This document shows, piece after piece, positions 21,530-30,751 of a stretch of DNA of 64,000 nucleotides. The notes below the pieces were generated by a model, which was given only the letters and a program-made list of their open reading frames with translations, was not told the DNA's origin and did no database searches. Made by a program: the position numbers and the translations under genes. Numbering within the stretch: the stretch's first letter is position 1; every line of letters starts with the position of its first letter. Source of the DNA: Legionella steigerwaltii (GTDB taxonomy: Bacteria; Pseudomonadota; Gammaproteobacteria; Legionellales; Legionellaceae). The stretch is taken from assembly GCF_001468065.1 (NCBI RefSeq), contig NZ_LNYZ01000010.1:138353-202352 (forward strand). The letters are read 5' to 3'.

Positions 21530-22221
21530 TGAACAAACAATTAGCACTCGCTATAAAATTAAATGATGAGGCAACCCTTGTTGATTTCAATTGGGGGGGC
21601 AATAAATTATTGCAACAACAATTGCACCGTATGCTCATCCATAGAGAAGATCGGTTGCTTTATCTCTGGGGCAATACTGGCAGTGGAAAAACCCATTTAT
21701 TACAAGCATGTTGTCAAGCCGTTAATTCAACTCAATCTGCAATCTATCTCCCTTTGACTCTTCTTAAAGAATGGGGCCCGCAAACCATAGAAGGAGTAGA
21801 AGAACAAGAATTAATCTGCATTGATGATATAGACGTTATCGCCAAAGATCCTGAATGGGAAGAAGCTTTATTCCATTTGTATAATAAAATCAAAGACATG
21901 GAAAAAAGTACTTTAATCATTTCCGGAAATCAATCGCCAACAACAATTCCTATCCAGTTAGCGGACTTACGGTCTCGATTAAGTTGGGGTTTGGTCATTC
22001 AATTAATGGAGTTAAATGATGAAGATAAAATCAATACTCTAAAACTACATGCTCTAAAACGAGGTTTTGATTTACCAAACAGTGTGGGGCAATTCCTCTT
22101 GAATCGATGCTCGCGAAATATGCATGATTTGCAAAATTTGCTTAATCGTTTAGATGATGCATCGCTTGCAGCACAACGAAAAATAACGATTCCTTTTGTC
22201 AAAGATATCTTGAATATTTAA
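21529..22221 (+). CDS. hda: DnaA regulatory inactivator Hda (DnaA-like AAA+ protein)
   Basis: Hda binds the beta clamp and stimulates ATP hydrolysis by DnaA, preventing over-initiation of replication. It has 230 residues from ATG 21529 (MNKQLALAIKL), close to E. coli Hda (233). Motifs are LALAIKL near the N terminus (clamp-binding QL-like segment), Walker A GNTGSGKTHLL, Walker B CIDDIDVI, and sensor region ISGNQSPTTI. There is no DNA-binding domain IV, which separates it from DnaA. The start overlaps the upstream stop by one base. Confidence 0.93.
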   Translation: MNKQLALAIKLNDEATLVDFNWGGNKLLQQQLHRMLIHREDRLLYLWGNTGSGKTHLLQACCQAVNSTQSAIYLPLTLLKEWGPQTIEGVEEQELICIDDIDVIAKDPEWEEALFHLYNKIKDMEKSTLIISGNQSPTTIPIQLADLRSRLSWGLVIQLMELNDEDKINTLKLHALKRGFDLPNSVGQFLLNRCSRNMHDLQNLLNRLDDASLAAQRKITIPFVKDILNI

Positions 22222-22237
22222 GCTCAAAAAACAGGCC

Positions 22238-23476
22238 CTAGATACAAAAACATGAGGCTTTATCTAAATTTTCTTCCTCATCGGAAATAGAGGATAATAA
22301 ATCCGGAGATTTAAGGAAGGAATAATAGTTTGTACTTGCTCTGGTCTCAATTGGTGTTCGCTGCGGCATAGACTCGTCACTGATAATTTTTTCGTTAGGA
22401 CAAACACGATGCTCTAACTGAGCCAACCTATCCACTAATCTGGACATTCTGATTATTTTTTTCTCTAAAGTATCCAGATTTTTTGCTTCCTTAAGAATTA
22501 ACTCCTTATCACATAATTTCTGTACTTTTTCTTCATTCAGACCAAACCAACTACTTACTAACTTATTTAATCCAGGACGGTCAACATACCAATAAACACT
22601 CAATGCGGCTACTCCTACTAGAGTACTAAAAATAATTACCGGCCAAAAAGTCGGAATTATTGAACTAACAAAGAGGCCTGAAATAAAAAGCGCTACTGAT
22701 TGTCCTGCAAAAAAACCACCGCCAAAGAAGAGTACTGCAGACGCTCCAGAAATTACCGCTTTGGCCATTTGCATATTCTCACTGTTGAGCGCCTGCTCAA
22801 ATTGCTTACTGGCTTCTGTTAGCGATATGAAACATGTTTGCAACATAGAAATTATTTGCTTTTGTTGTTGTAAATCACAATAAGGATCTGAGAAATCATA
22901 ACCATCTACTTTCTTTCTTATGGATTTAATCATCTGCAATTGCAAGAAATATGCATCTAATAATTTATAAGCTTCACCAAGCTTAACTCCCAGAGCATCC
23001 GATACTTTTACTAAATCAAAACCACAAAAAACGACTACGGAAAGAAATGAAAATGCAAATCCAGCACTAAGAATCACCAATGATGGCAACTCGAAAATGC
23101 TCAACATGGTAACGATGCCATCAAATCCCTGGCAAGCAGCTACCAAGATCCCTGCTGCTGTAAGTAATGCAAATTTGATTTTGTCCATCACCGATTTATT
23201 TTCATCTTCTTTGGGCAATTTGATATCATCCCCATTCATAGAAACAAACAAATCGTGCAACAGCTCTGTTCGTAAAGAGACCAAAATAAATTCAATTTTT
23301 TGCTGTTCTTCTTTTGACCTTTTGGAATGGTTTAATTGCTCTTCCTTAAACCAAGATATCAGCGTGGTGAGATCAATAGACGGGGTAATAGAGGGAAACT
23401 CATCGGGATGAACGCCGGATGTTAACAAATATTTCCTTATCAATTTTTGAGAGCGCAGACTGATTACAATGTTCAT
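22238..23476 (-). CDS. Predicted membrane/coiled-coil protein, candidate Dot/Icm effector with C-terminal CFCI
   Basis: I do not recognise a named family. It has 412 residues. A soluble N-terminal part (1-100) is followed by two hydrophobic segments (about 103-160), a helical region rich in Gln/Lys, and a second pair of hydrophobic segments (about 243-300). A Leu-rich coiled coil (about 320-355) and a tail with an acidic patch (SDEEEN) end in Cys-Phe-Cys-Ile. The acidic patch near the C terminus resembles the E-block of Dot/Icm substrates. The last four residues resemble a CaaX box or paired palmitoylation cysteines. It is convergent with hda, with only 16 bp between them. The effector role is inferred. 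Confidence 0.7.
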   Translation of the reverse strand: MNIVISLRSQKLIRKYLLTSGVHPDEFPSITPSIDLTTLISWFKEEQLNHSKRSKEEQQKIEFILVSLRTELLHDLFVSMNGDDIKLPKEDENKSVMDKIKFALLTAAGILVAACQGFDGIVTMLSIFELPSLVILSAGFAFSFLSVVVFCGFDLVKVSDALGVKLGEAYKLLDAYFLQLQMIKSIRKKVDGYDFSDPYCDLQQQKQIISMLQTCFISLTEASKQFEQALNSENMQMAKAVISGASAVLFFGGGFFAGQSVALFISGLFVSSIIPTFWPVIIFSTLVGVAALSVYWYVDRPGLNKLVSSWFGLNEEKVQKLCDKELILKEAKNLDTLEKKIIRMSRLVDRLAQLEHRVCPNEKIISDESMPQRTPIETRASTNYYSFLKSPDLLSSISDEEENLDKASCFCI

Positions 23477-23646
23477 TTTTTCTCATTACCTATCACCCAG
23501 ACTCCCAATTTTTTCAACTTTATTACCCAGCAACATCCAATAGTACAATAGAATCCATCTATATGAACACAGTTTATCCAATTTATAGACAACCGATTGA
23601 TTAATAAGAATTTTCCCACATCACCGATGAAAAATATTTGATTTTT

Positions 23647-23675
23647 TTGATTAACATAAGACCATGAAGTATAAT
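23647..23675 (+). promoter_or_regulatory. Sigma70-type promoter for the 23707 lipoprotein
   Basis: TTGATT (23647-23652) and a perfect TATAAT (23670-23675) are separated by exactly 17 bp. They lie 31 bp upstream of the lipoprotein ATG. This is one of the clearest promoters in the window. Confidence 0.6.
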
Positions 23676-23706
23676 TAATGTACGAACATTGGCAAAGGAA
23701 GCGAGC

Positions 23707-23973
23707 ATGAAAAAACTTGTTATCGCAGTATTAGTGTTTGTACCTACACTCCTTTTAAGCGGTTGTTATGTTTCCGCTTATCCCGGGGGCTACTATTATT
23801 CCGGTTATTATCCAAGTTACTACTCAAGTAGTTACTACTACCCAGGTAATTACTACTATTCTGGCTGGCGTAATCATGGCTGGAATTATTGGGGTGGTCG
23901 CGGTTGGCACGGCGGTGGTTGGCACGGTGGCTGGCATCGTGGTTGGCATGGTGGTCATGGCCACTGGAGATAA
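23707..23973 (+). CDS. Small Tyr/Gly/Trp/His-rich lipoprotein
   Basis: An 88-residue predicted lipoprotein. The signal peptide MKKLVIAVLVFVPTLLLSGC ends in a lipobox with Cys at residue 20. The mature part is extreme in composition: Tyr/Ser/Gly repeats (about 21-53), then Gly-Trp-His-Gly repeats with many His, Trp and Gly to the end (HGGHGHWR). ATG 23707 is chosen because AAGGA lies about 7 nt upstream; a TTG six codons earlier precedes the ribosome site. A surface or metal-binding role is possible from the histidines, but no function is known to me. Confidence 0.8.
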   Translation: MKKLVIAVLVFVPTLLLSGCYVSAYPGGYYYSGYYPSYYSSSYYYPGNYYYSGWRNHGWNYWGGRGWHGGGWHGGWHRGWHGGHGHWR

Positions 23974-23990
23974 AATTAAATTTAATTTCA

Positions 23991-24022
23991 GTTAACCTAA
24001 ATTCCAGTGAATTTAGGTTAAC
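23991..24022. terminator. Perfect 14-bp hairpin between convergent genes
   Basis: GTTAACCTAAATTC (23991-24004), loop CAGT, and GAATTTAGGTTAAC (24009-24022) form a perfect 14-bp stem. It sits 17 bp after the lipoprotein stop and 21 bp beyond the stop of the convergent transporter gene. It probably serves as a bidirectional transcript end. The downstream T-runs are modest in both directions. Confidence 0.6.
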
Positions 24023-24043
24023 CATTTCTTCAAGAGCTTGGGC

Positions 24044-25552
24044 TTATGACTGTACCATAAAACACTTAGATACGGAGTATTCTGCTTCTTGTGCTTCTTG
24101 ATGTAAGTCCGTCCTTTTTACTGCAATATAGCGACTTAACCGTGGTGATAATAACCACATAAGCACTGCAATAATTAAAGTGGCGATGCCAATACAAGCA
24201 AACACATGGGTATAAATCATCAAGGACCCAACCCCAGGTTTAATGTGTTCGGGAAGTGATGTATAAGAGGCAACCGTAGCGCCAATAAATCCTGCTATTG
24301 CGGAGGTTAAAAACCACATCCCCATCACAAAACCAGCAATTTGCGCCGGTACTAATTCTGCTACCATTGCAACACCAAGAGCAGATACCAACAGTTCACC
24401 AAGACTTTGAAACAAATAGCTTATGATTAACCACCACGAAGAAACCATGCCATGGTCCGTATAAAAATAACGAGCAAAAAAGAGCATTAAAAAGCTCAAT
24501 CCGCACATAGTCATCCCTAAAGAAAATTTATAAGGGATAGAAAACTGGATGCCTTTCTTATTGAGGAGATCATAAAAGTAAGCCAAAACAGGACTCATTA
24601 ATACAATCCAGATAGGATTTAATGCCTGAAAACTTTGAGCATCAATCGTGATGCCAAAGAAAACTGGAATTACATTATGTACGGCAAATAAATTTAACGA
24701 TGTTGGCATTTGTTGATACAGGGTAAAGAAAATGATTGCTTCCAGCATCAAAGCCAAAGCGACCAACATCCGCATCCTGACCACTTTACTTTCTTTACGT
24801 GTCATCAATAGATAATAAACAATTACTGCAATGGTAATAAACCAAAACAAATTTTTAGCAAGCATCACATGCTGTAATAAATGAGCAGAACACTCAGTAA
24901 GAATGAATATACCAATCAATATCATAAGCCATTGCGAAAATGAGATTTTCCGTTTGTCAGCATCCGTATTGATGTGGGCAACAAATTGGTGTTGCAATGC
25001 ATAATTAGCTAATCCAATTAACAAACCGATTGCACTCATCATATAAGCATACGAATAACCATAGCGGCTCGAAATTGCTGGGCCTGCAAATAACGCAATC
25101 ATACTTCCCAAATTGATTGCCATATAATATAAAGTAAAGCCCCCATGCAAACGTGGATCATTTTCTTCATAACACTTAGCAAGCAAATTCGATGGATTTG
25201 CCTTAAATAAACCATTTCCTACACAAATTAAACCCAACGCAAAGAAAACATGCTCTTTATCGGTAATCGCTAAAGAAAAATAGCCTGCAGCCAAAACAAT
25301 AAGACCAAGTACTATGGTACGCTTGGTGCCTAAAATCCTATCTCCTAAATATCCACCAATCACAACCATTCCGTAAACTAAAGCAGAATAAGCACCGAAC
25401 GTATAATAAGAAATTGTATCGTTGTAACCCAAATAGCGAATAAAGAATAAAGTCAAAATCCCTTGAACAGTATAAAACCCAAATCGTTCCCATAATTCCA
25501 ACATAAAAATCATGTGGAATGCACGGGGTTGCTCGCGAAGTATATTCACCAT
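24044..25552 (-). CDS. POT family proton-dependent oligopeptide transporter
   Basis: A major-facilitator peptide/H+ symporter of the inner membrane. It has 502 residues and about 12-14 helices. The POT signature ELWERFGFY (the ExxERF motif) is in helix 1, and GGYLGDRILGTKRTI is in the helix 2-3 loop. ATG 25552 (MVNILREQPRAF) has TCCTTT (AAAGGA) about 8 nt upstream. A TTG start 20 codons earlier is less likely. Amino acids and peptides are the main carbon source of Legionella, so a nutritional role fits. Confidence 0.92.
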   Translation of the reverse strand: MVNILREQPRAFHMIFMLELWERFGFYTVQGILTLFFIRYLGYNDTISYYTFGAYSALVYGMVVIGGYLGDRILGTKRTIVLGLIVLAAGYFSLAITDKEHVFFALGLICVGNGLFKANPSNLLAKCYEENDPRLHGGFTLYYMAINLGSMIALFAGPAISSRYGYSYAYMMSAIGLLIGLANYALQHQFVAHINTDADKRKISFSQWLMILIGIFILTECSAHLLQHVMLAKNLFWFITIAVIVYYLLMTRKESKVVRMRMLVALALMLEAIIFFTLYQQMPTSLNLFAVHNVIPVFFGITIDAQSFQALNPIWIVLMSPVLAYFYDLLNKKGIQFSIPYKFSLGMTMCGLSFLMLFFARYFYTDHGMVSSWWLIISYLFQSLGELLVSALGVAMVAELVPAQIAGFVMGMWFLTSAIAGFIGATVASYTSLPEHIKPGVGSLMIYTHVFACIGIATLIIAVLMWLLSPRLSRYIAVKRTDLHQEAQEAEYSVSKCFMVQS

Positions 25553-25725
25553 GAGTTTTTTCCTTTGAGGGGGGTATGTTTTTAAATTAAAGGAGTTTTT
25601 AACTTTTTGCAATGAGCTTTAGACTAAAAAATCAGATCACCCAAAATGCAATAATAAAGTCAACTTTATTGAAAAAAATTTGTTCTGACTCATAAAGTCT
25701 ATCCTTATAAGAATAAGACAATCAA

Positions 25726-26913
25726 TCAGATGACATGTTGGTACTCACCAATTAGTTGATGCTCAACTGAATCATTATGGGTAAGAAACAGTGCAGTGGT
25801 ACTCGTTAATGAGAAATCGATATCTTGGGGTGGCACTTTTTTTAAAATATCACGTGCACTTTCTTTGCTGCCAAAAAAACACTCCAGCATCATATCCGTT
25901 GAAGGTTCTTTATTATGCTCATACGTATCAGTGTGATCCTCCTTTGCTGTGCTGTCACTGGATTGGAATTTACCTCTAATCCAACTAACTAACGGTATAG
26001 CCAATCGAACCGCAATAATTGTAAGTGAAACAACGGATACTGCTGTGAGTATTCCTAAACCTACAAGTGGGAAATATAAAGAGAGAATCAAACCAATCAT
26101 ACCCAATGCAGATAAACTAAAGGCGGCGCCCTTAACCATTACTTGCGTAAAGTTAGCATTCTCTAATTTATTATTTAATTCTAATTCTTTTAACTTAAGT
26201 TCCAGTAGATGTTTTTTTTGTTCTTCAAAACGTATATGAAGCAATGTAATCTTCTTATATAACGAATTAAGCTCCGATTCAGTACGTACATGATTTAAAG
26301 CAGCCTTTAATCCAATGGCTCGTTTCTGAATCGCATCCATTTCTACTTCAGCATCGGAAATTAACTTTCTAATTGCTCTTCTTTCTTTACTCAATTGATA
26401 ACATTCATAAATCGTCCGACCTAATAAAAATAAGCTCAAGGCTAAAGAAATTGAAGCGGCAATAAAGGCAATTGTTACGGCTACGGCGGGAACAGCGATT
26501 GAAGTGATTGTCAGTGCTAACAATATCCCAGAAATAAGCCACTTCGCATTATTCTCCTGAGTCGCAGGAATTTTTGTTTTTAAAAGGTAGCAAGTAAGAT
26601 AAACAGAGGGGATAAGCAGAAAATTTAACACCGCCAAACAAAGTGATCCAATACTCAAGCCGGTCGTCAGCGATTCAGAGGGTGGAATATTCTGAAACGT
26701 TCTCACCGAAGAACCAATTTGTAACATTGCCTTGCTTGAATCACCCGTAGTTTTGATCGCTTGTGATATGAGAACTACTTTTTTTGAGACGAGATCAGTA
26801 TCAGTCTTAGAACTCGAAAGCTCTGCATCATAATCAATTGGGTACCGTATTTTTCGAAGAATTTCCGTTGCTTCTCGTACTTTAGCAATCTCAAACTCTT
26901 TCACTTTGCTCAT
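25726..26913 (-). CDS. Predicted membrane/coiled-coil protein, candidate effector
   Basis: Unrecognised, 395 residues. A soluble N terminus is followed by hydrophobic segments (about 82-110, 124-170), a long Leu/Lys/Glu coiled-coil stretch (about 175-252, ending with LELKLKELELNNKLE), and a second hydrophobic pair (about 258-312). A hydrophilic tail contains STAKEDHTDTYEHNKEPSTD. The two hairpins with a coiled coil between them resemble the 22238-23476 protein in layout, though not obviously in sequence. Such proteins are common among Dot/Icm substrates; delivery to the host is inferred. Confidence 0.65.
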   Translation of the reverse strand: MSKVKEFEIAKVREATEILRKIRYPIDYDAELSSSKTDTDLVSKKVVLISQAIKTTGDSSKAMLQIGSSVRTFQNIPPSESLTTGLSIGSLCLAVLNFLLIPSVYLTCYLLKTKIPATQENNAKWLISGILLALTITSIAVPAVAVTIAFIAASISLALSLFLLGRTIYECYQLSKERRAIRKLISDAEVEMDAIQKRAIGLKAALNHVRTESELNSLYKKITLLHIRFEEQKKHLLELKLKELELNNKLENANFTQVMVKGAAFSLSALGMIGLILSLYFPLVGLGILTAVSVVSLTIIAVRLAIPLVSWIRGKFQSSDSTAKEDHTDTYEHNKEPSTDMMLECFFGSKESARDILKKVPPQDIDFSLTSTTALFLTHNDSVEHQLIGEYQHVI

Positions 26914-27062
26914 TAATAGATCATTTTGAAGGAAAGATATAATATCCTATTTCTCTGTCCTTGTGTTAATTTTTTTACAATATAAACGAGAACTTGCTAA
27001 TTCGGAGTAAATTCAACTATATTTCACATAGAGACTAAATAAATGCGATAAAAAAAATCATT

Positions 27063-28175
27063 ATGTCTAAAAAAGCTCTTTATTTGGCAGGTGGTGGCGC
27101 TCGAGGTGCCTATCAAGCAGGTGTATTGAAAGCAATCGGTCATATTTTGCAAGTTAAAACACTACCCTTCGAAATGGTCAGTGGGGTTAGCGTTGGGAGT
27201 ATGAATGCGGCAGTCCTTGCAGAAAACGCCGATGACTTCCCAACAGCACTTGATAAACTGGAGACTATTTGGAGCGAAATTCATTGCCAACACGTATATA
27301 GAGCCAGCAATTTTGCTTTAAGTAAATCTGTTGTACGTAATATGAGTACAATGATGATTAAACAGCGGCAGGCAGCTCATTTGCTGGATACTGAGCCACT
27401 GAAACAAATGATTGTCGATGGGCTTGATTTCACCAAAATAGCCCAAAATATAAACAATGGGTATCTTGATACCCTGGAAATAATTACTAACTGTTATGAG
27501 ACACGTCAAACTATTTCTTTTTATGAACACAACAATCCTGAGTTCACAGACTGGAATTATCCTCGACATGGAAGCAAGCGTGTTAGTTTCCAGGCAGAAC
27601 ATATTTTAGCATCCAGTGCCTTGCCTTTATTTTTTCCAACCGTTTTGCTCGATGGGTTTCATTATGGGGATGGGAGTGTGGGCTTAGCCGCCCCCCTTCG
27701 TGGCTCAATTCGTTTTGAAGTAGATAAAATTCTGATTTTAGGAACTCGGGCGCTGCCTGCATTTGTTGAGCAAGAAAATTTGCGCAATCATGAGGACATT
27801 CCCTTTTCACATATTTTTGGAAACATGTTAAATGCACTTTTTTTGGACAACCTTGACCGCGACATTGAAATGGTCAATCGCATGAACGAAATTGCCATGC
27901 TTCTGTCGATGTGGAAAAAGCGCCGCTCTCCATGGCGTCCCATTACTACATTGCATTTACGTCCCAGTAAAGATCTTGCCCCTTTAGCGCAAATACATTT
28001 TAAAGCCTTGCCGACATTGCTTAGATACCTTCTCAATTTCTTAGGAGAAAAAAAACATTCCGGCGATCTTTTAAGTTTTGTACTGTTTGAACGAGACTAC
28101 ACAAGAGAATTGCTTGAGTTAGGTTTTCAAGACACGATTAATAATGCTAAAGAAGTGATCGCTTTTTTTGAATAA
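27063..28175 (+). CDS. Patatin-like phospholipase
   Basis: A serine lipid hydrolase of the patatin family, 370 residues. The oxyanion loop GGGARGAYQAGVL is near the N terminus. The nucleophile elbow is GVSVGS (Ser about 47), and the catalytic Asp is in the DGS motif (HYGDGSVGL, about residue 203). It has no signal peptide. Legionella carries several patatins, some of them translocated effectors such as VipD; whether this one is secreted cannot be told. No strong ribosome site is seen before the ATG. It converges on aroE across a repeat element. Confidence 0.9.
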   Translation: MSKKALYLAGGGARGAYQAGVLKAIGHILQVKTLPFEMVSGVSVGSMNAAVLAENADDFPTALDKLETIWSEIHCQHVYRASNFALSKSVVRNMSTMMIKQRQAAHLLDTEPLKQMIVDGLDFTKIAQNINNGYLDTLEIITNCYETRQTISFYEHNNPEFTDWNYPRHGSKRVSFQAEHILASSALPLFFPTVLLDGFHYGDGSVGLAAPLRGSIRFEVDKILILGTRALPAFVEQENLRNHEDIPFSHIFGNMLNALFLDNLDRDIEMVNRMNEIAMLLSMWKKRRSPWRPITTLHLRPSKDLAPLAQIHFKALPTLLRYLLNFLGEKKHSGDLLSFVLFERDYTRELLELGFQDTINNAKEVIAFFE

Positions 28176-28214
28176 TTTTTCTTAATGAAAACGTTTACCT
28201 TTTGCTTAAAAAAT

Positions 28215-28273
28215 GTAGCCTGGGTGCAGCGACAGCGGAACCCGGGTTACGGCTTCGCCTTCACCCAGGCTAC
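28215..28273. repeat. GTAGCC palindromic repeat, copy A (short form)
   Basis: A 59-bp copy with termini GTAGCCTGGGTG and CACCCAGGCTAC. The left arm is of the CAGCG..AGCGGAACCCGGG type and the right arm of the TTACGGCTTCGCCTTC type. The two arms share one CCCGGG and there is no spacer. It lies between convergent patatin and aroE genes. Confidence 0.9.
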
Positions 28274-28288
28274 AATAGTTTTATTCTC

Positions 28289-29083
28289 CTAGGCACGCAA
28301 AAACGTCAGTACTTCTTTAGTTTCAGGCATAATCCCGTTCCAAATAAAAAAAGCCTCTGCAGCTTGTTCAACCAACATGCCTAAGCCATCTGCTGCGTCA
28401 CAGTCTAATTCTCTAGCATATTGAACAAAAGCGGTTGCACTGTGCTGTTTGTATGACAAATCATAACAAAATGGCTTTGCTGACATGCATTCGTCTGGTA
28501 AGGCCACAAATTCCCCGGCCAAACCAGCAGAAGTTGCATTAATCACTAAATCAAATTGTCCCTTAATTTCATTAAAGCTCACACATTTTGTTTGTGGAAA
28601 AGCTCGTTGGAACTCTTCGGCTTTCGTTAAAGTACGGTTAGCGATGATCAGTTCCGAAGGATCATTTTCCAATAAGGGATAAACTATTCCGCGTGCAGCT
28701 CCTCCAGCACCTAATATCAATACACGCTTGCCTTCCACAGAGATATAACGACTCAAATCACGGATAAGCCCAATACCATCGGTATTGTCTGCATGCAATT
28801 GGTTAGCTTCCATCCATAAAGTATTAGCTGCTCCAGCTTGTTTACAACGAAAACTACGCTGCTGAGCCATTTCAAAAGCGCGCTGTTTAAAAGGTAAAGT
28901 GATATTGAGCCCCTTGCCATTTTGAGCAAAAAAATCAGATACTATCTGCTCAAAGGATGGGTCTTCTGCCTTAATTTTTTCATAAGTCAGTTGTATGTTT
29001 ACTTGTTTGGCAAAACATTGATGAATTATAGGAGATAAACTATGTGCAATAGGATTACCAATAACTGCAAAACGTTGAGACAC
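28289..29083 (-). CDS. aroE: Shikimate dehydrogenase
   Basis: AroE reduces 3-dehydroshikimate to shikimate with NADPH in aromatic amino acid synthesis. It has 264 residues. Motifs are the substrate-binding [12 protein letters not shown], the catalytic-lysine region [20 protein letters not shown], and the nucleotide loop [12 protein letters not shown] followed by NRT (NADP+ preference). The first 42 nt overlap, head to head, the start of the plus-strand gene at 29042. Confidence 0.96.
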   Translation of the reverse strand: MSQRFAVIGNPIAHSLSPIIHQCFAKQVNIQLTYEKIKAEDPSFEQIVSDFFAQNGKGLNITLPFKQRAFEMAQQRSFRCKQAGAANTLWMEANQLHADNTDGIGLIRDLSRYISVEGKRVLILGAGGAARGIVYPLLENDPSELIIANRTLTKAEEFQRAFPQTKCVSFNEIKGQFDLVINATSAGLAGEFVALPDECMSAKPFCYDLSYKQHSATAFVQYARELDCDAADGLGMLVEQAAEAFFIWNGIMPETKEVLTFLRA

Positions 29084-29818
29084 CTTATCCTCCTATTTTG
29101 GTTAATTTGTTGCTTTGTTGCAAACACCTCTGCAGCAAAAAGCCAATCAATTAACGTTTATCTTAAATTAAAGTCAGAAAACCACATCACCGCACTGATC
29201 AAAGAGTTTAATCAATATCTAGCCCAACAAGGAATATTCAGCACTTATCAAATTATACCCTATTTGAATAATCATCCTCTTCATATCACCTTATATTTAG
29301 CAGACTATAACTCACAACAAATCCCTGCCATTATCAGACAAACAAAGAAGTTGGCCAAGCAACAGAAACCCATTCTTTTTTCCACTGCAGAATTTATTCC
29401 CAGCCGCAGCGGTTATGTCATGTTGAGGGTAACGCATAATAAGACAATACAAGAATTAAGCAATAAGACATTAAACGAATTAGCACGCTTCCGTGATCCA
29501 CAAGCAATTATCCCTGCATGGGCCGCTCAGGATCCTGAGAGACAAGCACTTTTTCATCAATACGGTAGCCCAAGTGTGCTCAATTACTTTAACCCGCATT
29601 TCTCTATTTTTTCTGCAGAGCATTTAAATGAGCAGCAAAGCACTCTTTTATATCAGCAACTGCAACAGTTAATTCATCAATTCGCCCAATCCCATCAAAC
29701 CCAGATTGCAGAACATGTTGATGCAATAGGTGTTGGTGTAGCCGATGCCCGAGGGCAAATTATCAAGGAATTAGCAGTGTTTACCCTAAAAACTAGAACC
29801 TACAGAAAGCAATCATAA
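29042..29818 (+). CDS. Exported 2H phosphoesterase-like (LigT-fold) protein
   Basis: A 258-residue protein with an N-terminal signal-like helix ([18 protein letters not shown], about 14-31). Two histidine motifs typical of the 2H phosphoesterase superfamily are seen: PLHITLYL (about residue 80) and NPHFSIFS (about 183). Family members hydrolyse 2',3'-cyclic or 2'-5' phosphodiester bonds in RNA or nucleotides. Most are cytoplasmic, so an exported form is unusual. ATG 29042 is supported by AGGAGATAAACT, although it overlaps the 5' end of aroE on the other strand. The substrate is unknown. Confidence 0.8.
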   Translation: MCNRITNNCKTLRHLILLFWLICCFVANTSAAKSQSINVYLKLKSENHITALIKEFNQYLAQQGIFSTYQIIPYLNNHPLHITLYLADYNSQQIPAIIRQTKKLAKQQKPILFSTAEFIPSRSGYVMLRVTHNKTIQELSNKTLNELARFRDPQAIIPAWAAQDPERQALFHQYGSPSVLNYFNPHFSIFSAEHLNEQQSTLLYQQLQQLIHQFAQSHQTQIAEHVDAIGVGVADARGQIIKELAVFTLKTRTYRKQS

Positions 29819-29956
29819 GATAAAAAACTAACTTTCCTTGAAAAAAATCATATTGCTACAAATAATTAAAGTAACTGAGTCTCTTCATCCATGTCGCTTT
29901 ACACTACTAACAAAGAGACAGAATAAGTGACTCCTTCTTGAATTAAGGAAAATTCA

Positions 29957-30583
29957 ATGAACGACTTTTCCAAAAATGAAAAATATAATTTAAAAAAAAC
30001 CTCCTTATTAAGTCATTTATCTGATGAAAACTATGACACCTTCATAGCAATTTCCTCAAGGGAACTATTTAGGAAAGGTGATATATTGCTTAAAGAAGGA
30101 GAAATAAATGATGATTTTTTTATTATTATTTCTGGGACGGTTGGACTGTATAAGAAAAAAAATAAAAATTTTCCTCCTGAACTCATAGGGAAACTAGGCG
30201 TTGGTGAAACCATTGATGAAATAAGAGTCATTCGAAATCGCACATGCACACTGACTGTAATCGCAGCTGAAGCAACCGTTGTCTTAAAAACCTCCATTAG
30301 CAAATTGCATGCATTGGAAAATCATTCATGCCATGATGCCGTTGTTGAGTCAGTAATCAACATAATAAGTGACCGTTTGTTGCACAGCAATGAAACCATT
30401 TTAAATAAAATCCACGAAAAAAAGAGAAAAAATAAACAAATTGTCTCGGTCCTATTAGGGATGCTCGTCCTGATCATTTTTTTATGTGAAGTAGGTTTAG
30501 GCCTTTATTATACGTTGAACCCTACTGATTTTTGTAACAACTTGAATTCTCTTCCTGCGGAAAATACTAAAGTGACGCTCTAG
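29957..30583 (+). CDS. Cyclic nucleotide-binding domain protein with C-terminal membrane anchor
   Basis: A 208-residue protein. A CRP-like cNMP-binding domain spans about 17-130. Its strand/turn signature is GDILLKEGEINDDFFIIISG, and the phosphate-binding cassette is GETIDEIRVIRNRTCTL with the expected Arg. No helix-turn-helix follows. Instead a basic stretch (HEKKRKNKQ) leads to one hydrophobic helix (about 159-182) and a short tail. It may tether a cAMP or cGMP sensor to a membrane, or it may be an effector. AAGGA precedes the ATG. Confidence 0.8.
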   Translation: MNDFSKNEKYNLKKTSLLSHLSDENYDTFIAISSRELFRKGDILLKEGEINDDFFIIISGTVGLYKKKNKNFPPELIGKLGVGETIDEIRVIRNRTCTLTVIAAEATVVLKTSISKLHALENHSCHDAVVESVINIISDRLLHSNETILNKIHEKKRKNKQIVSVLLGMLVLIIFLCEVGLGLYYTLNPTDFCNNLNSLPAENTKVTL

Positions 30584-30648
30584 CAAATGGGATTTAGGTA
30601 CAATCAACGTCAATGGCGTCAACTTAATGTAATGTATTATTTAGACAC

Positions 30649-30738
30649 GTAGCCTGGGTGAAGGCAAAGCCGTAACCCGGGATCAAAACTATATGTAGAC
30701 ACCGGATCCCGGGTTCCGCTGCGCTGCACCCAGGCTAC
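30649..30738. repeat. GTAGCC palindromic repeat, copy B
   Basis: A 90-bp copy. The left arm is GTAGCCTGGGTGAAGGCAAA and continues to CCCGGG. The right arm carries CCCGGGTTCCGCTGCGCTG and then CACCCAGGCTAC. The two arms differ in type and enclose a spacer of about 27 bp. It is located between the convergent cNMP-domain gene and pepN. Confidence 0.9.
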
Positions 30739-30751
30739 AAAAAATACTCAT

